64,000 nucleotides of DNA from NCBI GenBank assembly GCA_933228895.1, contig OW121851.1, forward strand, positions 115,961,271 through 116,025,270. The letters are read 5' to 3'. Position numbers and translations under genes: made by a program. Positions 33,060 to 45,159 of this stretch are shown here, one piece after another. This DNA comes from Platycnemis pennipes. Lineage: Eukaryota; Arthropoda; Insecta; Odonata; Platycnemididae. Within the stretch, counting starts at the first letter, position 1. Each line of letters opens with the position of its first letter. The notes beneath the pieces are model-generated. The model saw nothing but the letters and a program-made list of their open reading frames with translations, was not told where the DNA came from and searched no databases.

Positions 33060-35500
33060 CTCACCCTTAATTGTATCATTTTTATGGATATAACTTCCAA
33101 AGCTATTTGAAGTCTTTCCTTATTCTTTTTTTTTAACTTTTTTTCTCGCGGTTTTGGAAATCCTTAAAACTAAGTTTAGTTTTGTTATATTTGCATTTAT
33201 CATGCATGATACGTGTCATTGGATAGAAAAATATGGACGGATGATTTTCTTAAATTACAGCTTTTTTGCTTCATTTATCATTTATTTTATGTTTAAGCTG
33301 GTAATACAAGATCCTTTGATACAAGGATTTTACTAGAAAAATATTTCAATCAAAGTTATCTGAATTTGAAAGATATTACTCTTGTGGTTCTCCTAGATTT
33401 GTTACCCTGGCATGGATGAACGTCGTTTTTAGCCATTGTTTGATGTCTAATTAATAATGCGATAGGGTGATAAATGATAATTGTTAATTATTGATCAACG
33501 ATTTAATGTAAAATTAGGATTAAAATGAATGAATCATTATGAGGTGATTATTGTTAATTTAGTCTGGCATTCATAACACCGATCATCTAAATAATGTGCT
33601 TGAAGTTAATGGGCATACATTCGATTGGGAATTCTATATGATTGCTTTTAGCCGAATTTATTTGGAAAATATATTTTTCTCTCTATTCTGAATTTTCTTT
33701 GAGACCAAAATATAAATAGCATACTTCACGTTGCAGTTGAAGAAACTGATACGATTTATACGAGAACCGATCGTTTAGTACCTCCATAATGTTTTTCGTG
33801 ATCTCGTCTGTTTTTTCCCCATATATATTATTAAGAAAATTAATGGGATATTTTTTTGCAAAAATCAGAAGAAAATCTTTGTTCGCGATTTTACGTATCT
33901 TAGGAACGGCTAAAAATATGGTTATATTGAATCCTTTTTCACGGTAAGGTGAAAATTTTAGCGTCAATAAATTTTTCCAGATAGAAACAGAACTATTTAA
34001 ACCGGTTGCTAACAGGTATTTCTGTAGTAGTTACGGTAATTATATATTTGTTAACTTTTATCAGAAACTTGTAAATTCGTTACGACTATACGGCTTCCGA
34101 TGAATGAAATATTCCAGCTATCTTGAATAATTGATTTAATTGGTCGTAAATAAATTAATGCATTTCACGTCCAATGCTGATATTATTTTTTCTTATTGAA
34201 TATCACTAATGATGAGGTTAGGTTGGGCTTTCGATTTCATCAGTGGATACGTAATTTTATCCCATTTTTGACATATTTCATTACATGTTTTCTAATCTCC
34301 GTCCCGTCAATTACTTCCAAAAAGATGAGCATTTAAATAATCAATTAACCAGTGGCATAATGTGCTTGCTTTGGTAAATAATTTATATTTATGATTTATT
34401 ATGCATTAGTTGATTTTCCGTGTCTAAATGGTATTGATAGTGCTTAATTTGAATGTATTCACTCCTAGCCGGAATAACTAAGGAAAAACTTAGACCTAAG
34501 GACGAATGTTTCGCGTCCATTGTCTTTGATTTATTTCCCGCTTGAAAAGTAAACGTGAACTAAATCTGACTTGGCATTATTATTGTGTTGCATTTAAATT
34601 ATATATCCCTTTAATGCCAGTGGCTGGGAAAAATCTTGAGAGCTTTCGTATTGCTTGACAGTGCTTTCCCTGAATCAGACATAAGTTGGGACAACTTTTG
34701 GTTTTCTTTGAAAAATGTTGTTTTATAATAATCAAGAGAGTTAGATAGGAAGTGCATCCTAGGGCAGTAAAAATTACATTTCCTTAGTGCATCTTGCACC
34801 GTTTACCGTTATATTTTAAATGCTGTTTTACTTTCTTAGATAAAAAATAGTTCTTAATTTGGAAAAGAAAATATTTTCTCCTACATGCGATAATAATTTT
34901 TTCTGTTATACAGTTACACTGGCCTGCATGTTTTTCGCAACGCAGATAAAAATATCATTTTTACAATGCTTTGGGCTTATTAACAACGTATTAACAATCA
35001 AAAAGGAGCCACCCTGTCATAATTTCATTTTATCACATCACATACTAATATCGTTTTTACTATATTTTCTGTTTTAGAACTCAAAGGTTGGCAGCACTGC
35101 GGAAGAGTTTTTAGCCTTATTCGTTGTTTCTTCTTGTTCCCAGTGAAGTAAGAGGCCGTTTAATTTGATGCTATTTGTGTTTTCTCGTATAGTTTGGTTT
35201 AACAGTGTCAACTAATCAGTGAAGATTGTGTAAAAATTAACCTAATAAATTTAGCCTAATGAGGCCTATCAAGTCTTGAATTCTCAAGGTAGGTCTGCGA
35301 CGGAAAATATAAAAATAGCACATTTTTTGTATTTTGGTTGCAAAATAGGAGGCCTTGATAAAAGCTGTTTCAATGAAAGGGACGTGGGAAACATGGTTCC
35401 TATGCATTCAAGTAAGTAGATTGTAAGTTGGTAATTTGCGGTGACTTGAAAGTGATTGCTATTTCAATGGGACTTCAAGGTGGCTATAAAATATATAGCT
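33060..35500. other. AT-rich DNA with no recognisable feature
   Basis: Strongly AT-rich; open frames are short and unrecognised. No repeats beyond short homopolymers were noticed. Confidence 0.4.
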
Positions 35501-35514
35501 TTGCCGTGATTTGC

Positions 35515-35625
35515 ATTAATCCTAATCACCTTTCTAACACACATATAACACCCATGCCGGAGGTAGAATTCGAGCCATTACGTTGTCATGCCAACACGTC
35601 AATGACCTTACACCTGAGGCCGACT
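35515..35625 (-). mobile_element. tRNA-type SINE remnant
   Basis: The minus strand has a B-box-like TGGCTCGAATTC (35577-35566), then TACCTCCGGCATGGGTGTTATATGTGTG, which resembles the region just after the tRNA head in many arthropod SINEs. The A box is not clear. Ends are approximate. Confidence 0.35.
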
Positions 35626-36741
35626 TCTAATTCTTATGATTATCCCTTTATACTGTGCAAGCAAATGATTTTATGGACTTCGCCTTATAAAACAGATTTG
35701 CATTTTTTATTGCTTTGCTCTTATGCCCATTTGTATTTCATTTTCTCTCCACATTGCCTCTTATTTGAGTAATCGTTGTAAGATTGTGAAACTGGGTCGG
35801 TTTTCAAGACGTCAGTTTAAAGTCCCACTTTCTTACGAAGGTAAATGATGAGTCCCTTATAGAATTCCTTTGGAGTGATTAAAGTAAAATGCTTTTGCGT
35901 TCTCAACGTAGGTCTTCATTTGATTTCATGTCTATTCGTTACTTGAAGTGGAAATGATATTTGCTGTAAAAAGTGCGTTGCTGTTTGAAGTTGCCTTCTG
36001 CATACTCTTCAATTTTTTTTGCAGCTTTTGCTCTTATAATTCATAAACTAAGTTAGACTAACATATGGCCACTGAAGTGCATGTTTTTTTGGATCCTTTG
36101 ATGGAACTCCTTAATCATTTGAAATGCCAGGTTGATAATTGACTACATACAGTGTATAGTGCATTGATAGATCTTGATGGTAATCTTTAACCACTTATAT
36201 TTCCAATGCCTTCCATATGATTTGTGATGTGGGTGACAAGGAGTGCAGTATATGCTGCTTTCGCTCTTCATTCTGATCTTTTGATTGTTTGCTCTTTTTT
36301 TGGATTGAGTAGGTTGGTTAAGGTCAAACGTCTAAAAATTATTACGTATGCTAATCAACATCTCTCAAACCATTGTTATGGGGTAAATTTATTTTTGTAG
36401 AAAGACATAGTCCCAGTTTTGATAGAAGCTCCTGTTATCTTTTTACACTATTACATTTGTCAGAGAATAATGAACCTAGTATTCTGTTTCCATGTTTTAA
36501 GTGTAAATCTAATTGTTAATTAAAAGTTAAAGTGACATTAAATGATTTGGAGGGTGACAGTATGACACCATATGTGTGGGATGGCATCTTCTTTTAAATT
36601 TTCTGTTTGTCAGTGACGATGGCTGCTAAAATGATCAGCTAACAGATGTTTGAATTGAGTTAATATTTAACGGTTGATGGTGATAAGTACTCATACCGTG
36701 ATTGAATCTTACTATTGTCTGTAACTAAACATCAAAACTAT

Positions 36742-36779
36742 GTGCACACACTATGTACTGTGTACATAGTGTGACGCAC
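36742..36779. repeat. Near-perfect palindrome / hairpin
   Basis: CACACTATGTAC and GTACATAGTGTG form a perfect 12-bp inverted repeat around a 3-nt loop (36747-36773). GTGC outside pairs with GCAC after a small bulge. The role is unknown. Confidence 0.7.
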
Positions 36780-39729
36780 CAAATATCTAGGTTTAACAGG
36801 CATATATGTCTCATTGTCATTATTAAAACACAAAATAGGAGGAAAACAAAAAGCAGGGTTAGTCTCTCGTCTATTTTATTTCGACTAATCAGTTAGCCCT
36901 TATTTCAAATTTATGGGATCTTGCTGAATCATTGCTGTGAACCGAGAATTCCGCACCATTACATACATATGAATGTAGGGTAATGAACGACTATGCTTTA
37001 AAAATTGTATTCTATGAAATTTATAGCATTTTTGTTCGGAAGAAGGGTTTAAAATATCACAGTGAAAGTATTAGTCCCAGGCTTTATTGTGAAAACCAAA
37101 AATTGTACTACGACGGAATACTCTTCCGGCTTGCCTCGTGTTTCATCCTCTTCCCTTCCAGTTTCCATTCACTTTACGAACTTTCCCACAGCCCATATTC
37201 GGGTGTTAAACTTTTTGGTTCGGGAGAAATAATGGAAATTCTTTCGGGGTCGAAGAAAAATATCAATTTCCATGTATTTCAAATTTCAGCAGAGTTCGTA
37301 ATCATTCGGCAAGAAGATGTTAACTTAAGCTAACTCAAAACTTTGAATTGATATCTAAACGATGGCTGCAAGGGCTTAATATTCATTGCTGAAATGACTT
37401 AATGAAAGCTCTAGTTGGCGTAACCTTTTCTTTTCGTGTATGGAGGAAATGGCTGTATCTGAAATAATATTGTTGTTAATAATATTGTTTAATTTAATCG
37501 GAATGAACGTATATTCAGGTTTGATGATTCGCGACGACATGCTTCCTTGTTAAGTAATGGGTAGGGTCTGGTCTGCTCTCTCACCAATGATTATTAACTG
37601 TGCGTAATCTAGCTCCTGTCTAACCTCCCCCTTAGTTTTTTTGTATTGCTCAGGATTTTTTCTGATTTTGTACTTGAAGGGTTTTATTCATCACCTATTT
37701 GTTTGGTTCGCTCTTTTTGGTTTGTTGGTATTGATGGTTCTAAAAATCCGTGGGCCCCGGGAATTTTCTGTGATTGAAAACGAGTTTATATTTTAGGCCC
37801 TGTAATGTCAAATAAGTCAGCATTTCCAATTAACTTAATGGGTGAGTCGTATAATGGAAGTATGCGCCCCCCTAGGAAGACGGCTTCGTTACGGCACTTT
37901 TGAAAAAATCAAATGGCTTCACATCTACTTGGCCAACCGACCTAACATGCGGGATATTATGATTATTGACCACCGTATGGATGACAGTCCGTTGAACCCC
38001 ATTTAATGCAAAATGGTTGGCATTCAGTTCCCGCGACTTGCAAAATGTGATGGGCTTTGTCCTGTGGCTGTTGTTGCTTTCGAACTTGTTATGCGGCTGG
38101 AAATAGTACTCAAGTCAATGGATTGGTATGCTCCAGACTCAACTTTCCTCCCTTCCCATTTGCCTTTTCTGACACTTCTTTTTTCACCTCTCCTCTCTCG
38201 TCGCCTCCTTCGAGACCCCCAACCTTTCCCACCCTCAGTATTTAATAAAAAGAGCATCCATGCACCAGGCCGATTTCTCGGAACATCATGACGCTGCAGT
38301 CCGTCCTCCTCTCTTTGGCTGCATGAGCAACGAGAGCGGGGGACACCGAGGGGTGGGGGCGGTTGCAGGGTTTGCAACGTTGTTGTCTGGGGGAGGAGGC
38401 GGTCAACACCCGCACCCGTCCCTCCCCATCGCCCTCCGATGATGAATAGTTGATATGTTGGATTTATTCATCCTCTCCCTCTAAGACTTCTCGCTTGTAA
38501 AGTCATCGACGGACAGTCTCCGGCACTTAACGTGAGTAATGGGATTTTTACTGTAGTGTAACAGTCGGCGCTTTAAAACTAATGCGAGACTGGGTTGCGA
38601 GTACACCCAGGACCGGTTTTCCGCCAAGGCAGTCCCGACAGTCGGTATGTGTATGTGTGTGCATTGCTCGACGTGTTGGTGGTTCTATAGGCGACGGCGC
38701 GCAAAAAAGAACGACTTCCTACCTTCTTTATAGCTTATTTCGCGCGAGCTCGAGATGCCGACGACGCCAGCGCGGGGAGTGATTGAAATAGCGTTTTCGG
38801 TTTCGGGAAATTGGTTCGCGGCGTGAGTTATGTCGGCCTTTCCGTTCCTTGAACGTTTTATGGGAGTATTGGCGTTGTTGCAGTTGTCATTACTATCTCG
38901 ATTTCGTCTAGGATACTAAGTCGTTCTTAGTTTATTTCGACATGCCTTTGAATCATTTTTGAAAGTCTTCTTAGTTCGCATTAAAAATATGGTAGGACGA
39001 TCGTGTAGCGTGAGAACGCTCGTGAGAGGATCCAATAGCAAGTGGAAAGTTGCCTTTTCTTCCATATCTTTCTAGCAGAATAAGAGTAGGACACTACAGA
39101 GCTATTGTTGGATAGTATTTTACGGCAAAATTCTTTTGTTACAATGAAGAAGTAGGTAAGTGCAATTTTTTACAGAGCGAAAAAATAATCTGTAGTTATT
39201 GAGTTTCTTGATATTACTTTGTATTATATATCCTAGTGGAAAAAAGTGTAAATATTCTGTTGAAATATGTTGGAGGCATCATGTTATGAACGCTAAAGTT
39301 TTAGCTACCGTGCATGGACGAACTATCTGATTTTCCAAGATAAGAGGAATGTAAACTTTTATCACATGTTTCTCGTTGAAAAAAATCTCATTGTCAGTTC
39401 TTTTGAATAACTGGAAAATGTATTACTATTATCTAGAAATATCGGGTGTCTTTCGTGTGTCTAGAGTGGATTGAGGGGTGGTTTACCATTTTTTGTGCCT
39501 TATTTTAGCTTGAGTTGATAGAAAACTCTTGTAAAGCTTCAGGAGGTAGAATAGGGTACTAGATTCCTTTTTTATTGCATTGAATAAAAGTTTGTAATTT
39601 CGAGTACGTATTTTAAGCCGTTCGATTTTAAAATATCATTAAGTATTTTCCTCGTTAGTTAAAAAGTGAAAATTTTCAACGGCGCGAAAGCGCGACGGCG
39701 AATTATTGCATGCTGGTCAATTATACGTG

Positions 39730-39737
39730 TGACGTCA
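39730..39737. promoter_or_regulatory. TGACGTCA (CRE/ATF-type) palindrome
   Basis: A perfect TGACGTCA is followed by GAGGT, giving a 13-nt match to the TIR element copy at 8994-9006. It could be a fragment of a related repeat or an independent CREB/ATF-type site. No promoter context is recognised. Confidence 0.25.
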
Positions 39738-39828
39738 GAGGTGGTACTCTTTCCTCTCCTGCCGCTAGGAGATGCTGCGGTCCGCAGACGGTGCACTCCG
39801 TGAAAGCTTATTAGTAATTATCCAAGGA

Positions 39829-39912
39829 ACATTTATTTAGTTAATTTATCATGATTTACCTTTATTTATTTAATTCAAAATCATTTATTCATTTTATTTA
39901 TTTAAAACAGTT
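39829..39912. repeat. ATTT-rich low-complexity stretch
   Basis: Imperfect repeats of ATTTATTT and TTTATTTA give a very AT-rich stretch of about 80 bp. Confidence 0.7.
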
Positions 39913-40177
39913 ATCATTACCAAGCATCGTGTAACTTGGCCCGTAGTCGTACGTTAACGCCGTGCTTCGAGCTAGCAGGGACCCCACGAGCAGGAAGCGT
40001 AAGAGCTACAAAACAACTAATGCCATGTTTAACGCAGGAGACTTGCCGAGCTTTGACAATTTTCGTTGGTGATCATTAATGCATGTTTCCTAGAGCTTAT
40101 GGGCTCTGAAATACAATGGCATCTGCCAGTTTTATATTCCTAAAGCGATACATGATGGCCATAATTTTTTATATTGA

Positions 40178-41330
40178 CTAATCATTATCATCATCAGTAT
40201 TTCAATCCTAGGATTGGTTTACTGCAGCCCTCCATTCTTCCCTATTCAGTGTTAATTCCCTCACGCCCTGATATGTTTTCTCTTTCCAGTCCTTCTTTAT
40301 TTGTCCTATATATTTGTCCCTTGGTCTTCCTCGCGGGACCTTCCCTTCAATCTTCCCTTCTATTATATTTCTAACTAATTCATTGTGCCTCAAGTTATGT
40401 CCAATCCATCTGGTTCTTCTTTGCCGTAGGGTTTTCCATATTGTCCTTTCTTCATCTGCTCTTCTGTGCACCTCTTCGTTCCTCACTTTATCTGTCCATT
40501 TAATCTTCAACATTCTCCTCCAACACCATGTTTCGAAGGCTTCAATTCTTCGTTGGTCTGCTTTCCCGATGTTCCATTTCTCTGATCCATAGAGTGCCAC
40601 GCTCCATACGAATGTTTTGATGAAGTGCTTCCTTGTTTGCAGTCGTAGGTTCTTTGAGCACAGTAGTTGTCTCTTTGTCGTAAACGCCTCCTTAGATTGT
40701 GCTATTCTTCGCTTGATGTCCGTCTAGCTTCTTTCATTCCAAGTTATAGTTCCGCCGAGGTAGGTGAAGTTTTCCACTTGTTCCAATTTCACTCCTCGAA
40801 TTTTGATATTTGCCCTAAGCTTCTCTCTTCCGCACACTAGTATTTTAGTTTTCTTCTTGTTGATGCTCATATTATATTCTTGAAGTACTTGGTCCATTGT
40901 GGTCAGGGATGCTTGCAAGTCCTCTCGACTTTCTGCTACAACTGCGATGTCATCAACATACCTTAGCATGTTTATTTCTTCGTCATTTACCTGGATGCCT
41001 TTGATACCAATTTCCTCTGCGTCTCTTGTTGCTTCTTCCAGGTATATATTGAATAACGCTGGGGAGAGTTTGCATCCTTGTCTGACTGCGTTATTTATTT
41101 TGGATTCTACCTTCCGTCTTTCATTCGCATGGAGGTTGTAGATTATTCTCCTATCCTTGTAGCCTATTCCAATTGCTTCCAGTATCTTGAACATCTTATT
41201 CCATTCGACGTTGTCAAAGGCCTTTTCCAAGTCTACGAATGCGTCATACAACGGCTTGTTTACGTTTATCATTTTCGTGTATATTGACGATATCATTTCG
41301 TGTATATTTACGTGTATATTGACAGTGGAT
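40178..41330 (-). mobile_element. 5'-truncated non-LTR retrotransposon
   Basis: This is a truncated non-LTR (LINE-type) element holding the second half of its reverse transcriptase and the C-terminal region. The 3' end after the stop reads ACCAATCCTAGGATTG, then CTGATGATGATAATGATTAG, a short TGA/TAA-rich tail shared with the fragments at 22.5 and 25.4 kb. No endonuclease domain and no N-terminal RT motifs remain. The 5' boundary lies among three small copies of CGTGTATATT at 41276-41320, possibly filler at the truncation junction. It is the least decayed member of its family in the window. Clade is not resolved (RTE- or CR1-like). Confidence 0.9.
40208..41296 (-). pseudogene. Non-LTR reverse transcriptase, C-terminal part, one internal stop
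   Basis: Reverse transcriptase copies element RNA into DNA at a nicked target. Reading leftward from 41296 gives 190 codons, a TAG at 40726-40724, then 171 more in-frame codons to TAG at 40210-40208. Motifs in the first part: FVDLEKAFD (about residues 20-28), RQGCKLSPALF (72-82) and the catalytic box YVDD (113-116, usually YADD or FADD). Then come KKKTKILVCGREK and a FTYLGG thumb motif. After the stop come ALYGSEKWNIGKADQRR, FETWCWRRMLKIKWTDK and GHNLRHNELVRNIIEGK, typical of this family's C-terminus, ending AAVNQS. The lone stop in a preserved frame suggests a fairly young but dead copy. The starting ATG is not a true start, since the fragment is 5' truncated. Confidence 0.9.
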
Positions 41331-41332
41331 TA

Positions 41333-41395
41333 AAATATCTTTGTACCAGTTTCAAGACTTGGCATTTTCATTTGGAATCGTTTGCCTGTCTTAAG
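41333..41395 (-). mobile_element. Terminal-repeat motif D (degenerate)
   Basis: The minus strand reads AAATGAAAATGCCAAGTCTTGAAAC (GAAAC at 41353-41349) then TGGTACAAAGATATTT. It keeps the ATGCC...GAAAC...GGTACAAAG pattern of motifs A and C, with a degraded first box. It lies just 5' of the non-LTR fragment, on the same strand; whether it belongs to that insertion or is independent is not clear. Confidence 0.3.
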
Positions 41396-41739
41396 ATAAT
41401 TATCACTAAATTTTGGAATCCATTTTTATTTCTAAATTTTTTCCTTACCTTTGAGGGCATATAGTGTTAAAACGTTTAACTCCTCTAAATATAAATAAAA
41501 TAGAAAATATAATATGAATTATTATGAAAAATTTTCTATTAAATATGTTATTTCTCTATTATTTCTCTAATTTCCTTGCGTTTTCATTAGGATGAATGAA
41601 AATGTCACCTCGTTAAAATCTTATTGGCTATGAAAGATGTATCCAATTTTAGAGGAATCAGTTTTTTCTTCCTCCGCTTTACCCCATCCGCTCGGAATTC
41701 GTCTGGGAACGACGATTTGAGCATTATTTTCGCAACTTA

Positions 41740-42300
41740 GCGAGTTATTCCGGCGTGTAGTCGAAACTCGGAGCGCGGTATCTTCTCGTGAATGTTAGAA
41801 TTCGCTCGATGCACGAGGTCTGCACGCTGCACCGGCCTTGGCGGATAAATTACCCGGGAGGAGTGATTCAGGGAAGCCCCGTGTTCCCTCTCCCGAGGAC
41901 AAAGAAAATGCGAAAACGCACCACTGTCCGCAGAATGAATGGACAGGCCGGGCTGGTCGGCAAGGCTGGCCCGCGCCCGCTTCCTCGTGGACTTTGATTT
42001 TGGACAATATCGCGCTGGGCGCCAGAACGGTTTCGGGGCATCGGAATGGCCGGGCATAAGCCTCCATGATGGAATTCGCCTTCTCTCCTCTCTTTCCCGG
42101 ACCGCGCAAAGCTCACCCCATACAATTCCCCTTGCCCCCCCTCAGGTTTCTCGTAATCACCCGGTCGCAAACGTGAACATCGTGCGGAGAGCGCGCGCGC
42201 CATCCCTTTACGCGATGCACAGACATCGGCATGTGATTATTCCGTCACAGCCTCCTCTCATTCGCGTCCCTCAATGTGATTGTCCCTCTCCCGCTGAAAG
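41740..42300. other. CpG-rich block
   Basis: GC-rich and CpG-rich sequence including a (GC)n run at about 42190-42200. Frames are open on both strands in several registers, as expected of GC-rich DNA, and none shows a domain. A CpG-rich promoter or untranslated exon is possible but unsupported. Confidence 0.35.
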
Positions 42301-42359
42301 TGGTCTCTGGTGCGCTCAGGTGCACACAACGCTCGTATCGGTGCACAATCCGGCAACGC

Positions 42360-42590
42360 AGCATTCCCTTTTCCCATCACTCACCACCACCTACTGCAGA
42401 ATCTCTCTCTCTCTTGCCTGGCCCACCTTTTCTTCATCTCCTCTCTCGTCCTCCCTCCTCCTCGTCAACCCCCTTATCCAAGCCTTCCACCCTCCTTCGC
42501 CCCCGTAGCACTGCCCCTTTCTCCCGTAATGTCTCCTCTAACCCCTCTCCATTCCCGCCCTGTCGCCTCCCTTTTGCGACCAATCCCGGG
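42360..42590. repeat. Polypyrimidine tract
   Basis: C/T-rich plus strand downstream of the CpG-rich block; low complexity. Confidence 0.6.
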
Positions 42591-42618
42591 AAACCAATCC
42601 ATGATCTCTGAAATTCAA

Positions 42619-42658
42619 GTCTTCCACGTCTTGTGGAAGCGTTTGTCATCCCGATTAC
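42619..42658. repeat. Inverted repeat plus 22-bp direct repeat, copy 1
   Basis: CTTCCAC and GTGGAAG form a 7-bp inverted repeat with a 5-nt loop (about 42621-42639). The following 22 bp (42637-42658, starting AAGCGTTTGTCATCCC) recur exactly at 43596-43617. Confidence 0.6.
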
Positions 42659-43595
42659 CGGTCGGGGAGGAGGAGTGAAATGTTGCGAGGTCCAATGCGT
42701 CCCTCCTCACGGTTTTAATCTTTTTGTCGAGATCGTTAGGTCAGCTCACTGCTCTTTTATTTTTTTGCCGTCGCGATAATTAAATCACGCATGCGCCCTC
42801 TGGGTGGTGGATTCCATTCTTGTTTCGTCCCTTGTGGCAGAGCTCAAAGGAAGCCGCCCGTTCTGGTTGGATTTGTGTTCCCGAGGAAAGGGATAAGCCA
42901 GGGGGTTTTGTTTCCCTGCATCACGTGCGGCAGTGGCCTCAGGTTGAAATTTTATGCCGGAAATAATTATTCACTGCGGACTCTCATTCTTGACCGTTGC
43001 ATGCATACAGTCGGTTGAGGATCAACTTGAAGTCACTGTAAAATTTGGTGGGCGTTAAGAAGCTTCACTTTATTTTGCTGTGTATATTTCTACCATTTTT
43101 TGTCAGAATAATCTGCAATTCAAATATATCTGACTCAATATGAACGCAAAAAATTGAATTTTATTTTATCAATTCATTATTATAATTATATCTCTATTTG
43201 TAATAATATTATAATTAATTTATTGTGTATTTTAATTTTATATCTATGTACACATGATAACTTTTGCCTCTGCGCATTTACTAAATCGTTTCTATATCTT
43301 GGGTTTTCCTCCCCTTTGCCTCAATCTTACAATCAATACTTTATATCGCCATTATATTATTTTACCTGACATTCTCTCGCAGGCATAGTTCGTGAGGTAC
43401 TTTTATTTATGACTCTGTTTTCCGTGCCTTTGGAAAGGTTGAAGTTAATGTCCAAGCGTTATTCTCCTTCCTTTTCAAATGCTGTTTGCCCATTAGATAT
43501 GACTCAGCTGGAGGATCTTTCACTCCAGAGATGACATGGAAGTCAGTGGGTGTAACGTATGAGCTAATAACAGCTTTTAAGTTATTATCTCGGGT

Positions 43596-43617
43596 AAGCG
43601 TTTGTCATCCCGATTAC
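43596..43617. repeat. 22-bp direct repeat, copy 2
   Basis: It is an exact match to 42637-42658, 959 bp away in the same orientation. Flanks differ. An exact 22-mer is unlikely by chance, so a dispersed repeat fragment or local duplication is likely. Confidence 0.6.
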
Positions 43618-43651
43618 AGCTACACGAATGTGAAAACGCCTGCCTGGGCCC

Positions 43652-43673
43652 TTATTGCCCAAATGGGCAATAA
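43652..43673. repeat. 9-bp inverted repeat
   Basis: TTATTGCCC and GGGCAATAA flank a 4-nt AAAT loop, a perfect 9-bp hairpin. It lies inside an unrecognised plus-strand open frame (43486-43941) that I do not call as a gene. Confidence 0.6.
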
Positions 43674-45159
43674 TGAATGTTACAAGTGGAGAAAAAAAAA
43701 GTTCTATCCGAAGAATACGCTCAAACAGTACGTGCGTGACGATGATCCTTGCTTGCTTTTGTCTCCTATCTTCGTATTTCCTTCCCGCTGTGTGGGTGGC
43801 ACAAACAATAAACAGCGTGACGTAAGCGATGAGGGACTGGACCCCACCGGTGTGTTATTAAAACTTAAAATATGTTTAAATTCTTTGCCTTTCAAATTAC
43901 ATAATTATGCTTTCAAATCGGCTTGGGAGCAAAGTACGTAGTTAGGCATTAACATTTCGCTGTGAGTGAAAAACAAACACTTCTTTTTTCTCTCTATCTA
44001 AATGCTCGTTTGTTTTAAAATTTCAATGTGGCGGACAATGAGAACGGAAATCGTTTCCTTTGCGCATACATAACCGTTAAATGTTGTGTGGAGAGGTTAA
44101 TCTTTCTGTCGAAAACAAGGCGGAAATAATTATTTCTCCGGTCGTTTCCCGTTCTCTCCCACCATTTTCAGACTTTCGGTCTCGCCTTGCTCCCTTCCTT
44201 TTTTTCCCCTCTCTCTCTCTCACTCTCCGAACGTGTATGCAAAACGTACGGACGGTCCCGATCTCTATCTGTAGATGCAGAAGGAGAAATGAAATGGGGA
44301 ACGCTCCTCCGTTAACAATTAAAATTTAAATAATTGCCGCTTAAAATTGCCCTCACTCCATTCGTTTTCTCATCGAAGGTCTCATAATTTACCTTTTACC
44401 TCTCGCTCTAAGGATTCAGAAAAAAGAAGAAAATTGGCGTTTCAATAAAATGACCTTCGAAAATATTCATATACTTTTTTCTGTCTGGTACTTGATAAAT
44501 CTGATGTCGGGTGCCTCCGGAAATGGAAGCGGGGGATGCTTCAAATAGATTGATGGCAGTGTGAAGACAAAAACTAAAACAGGTTCTCAAACTTAAACTT
44601 AATGCATTTGATGCATCATCTTTGTGAAAGCCATTCATAGTTAGAATATTTTTTCAAGTATAACGTATTCAACCATTATTTTGTCTTCAAGAATATTTAG
44701 TTCTGATGGCTAAGGAAAACTAATTTTCCTTCCATTCCGCTTCTCTAGTCGAAATACCCAATATTTTTATCCTCATGCGATATTTTCATGTCTTCTTTGT
44801 CTCTTAATTTTATTTTCAAACATGGGGAAAGAGCGTCAATTCCATAGTTTACCGATTCCGATCGGATATTGTGGAGTGTAAATAATTTATCATCGCCGAT
44901 TCAGTCCAAAATAATCATCTCGTAAAATGTGTTTTCCCCCGATTAGACGGATTTTAACAGAGGTGTAATAATCCATGTCCTCAACTGAAGCAGGAGTTTC
45001 CTCCTGAATTAATTTCTTGATGGTCGATTTATCCCAATATCTTTAGATTAATTACGACGTATTACGTCACGTTCTTTGTATGGGTGGGAATGAAATTCCT
45101 GAATTTCATCAAAGGATCCGAAAACTATGGACCATTACCTTGTTTTCGCTTCCATTGAC

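Noticed and set aside
41939..42508. 189-codon plus-strand open frame in the CpG-rich block
   Set aside because: GC-rich DNA keeps several frames open on both strands; its second half is a polypyrimidine tract and no domain is visible.
43486..43941. 151-codon plus-strand open frame
   Set aside because: Composition is more protein-like than most, but I recognise no motif, it spans a hairpin and a 22-bp repeat, and no splice or promoter context supports it.
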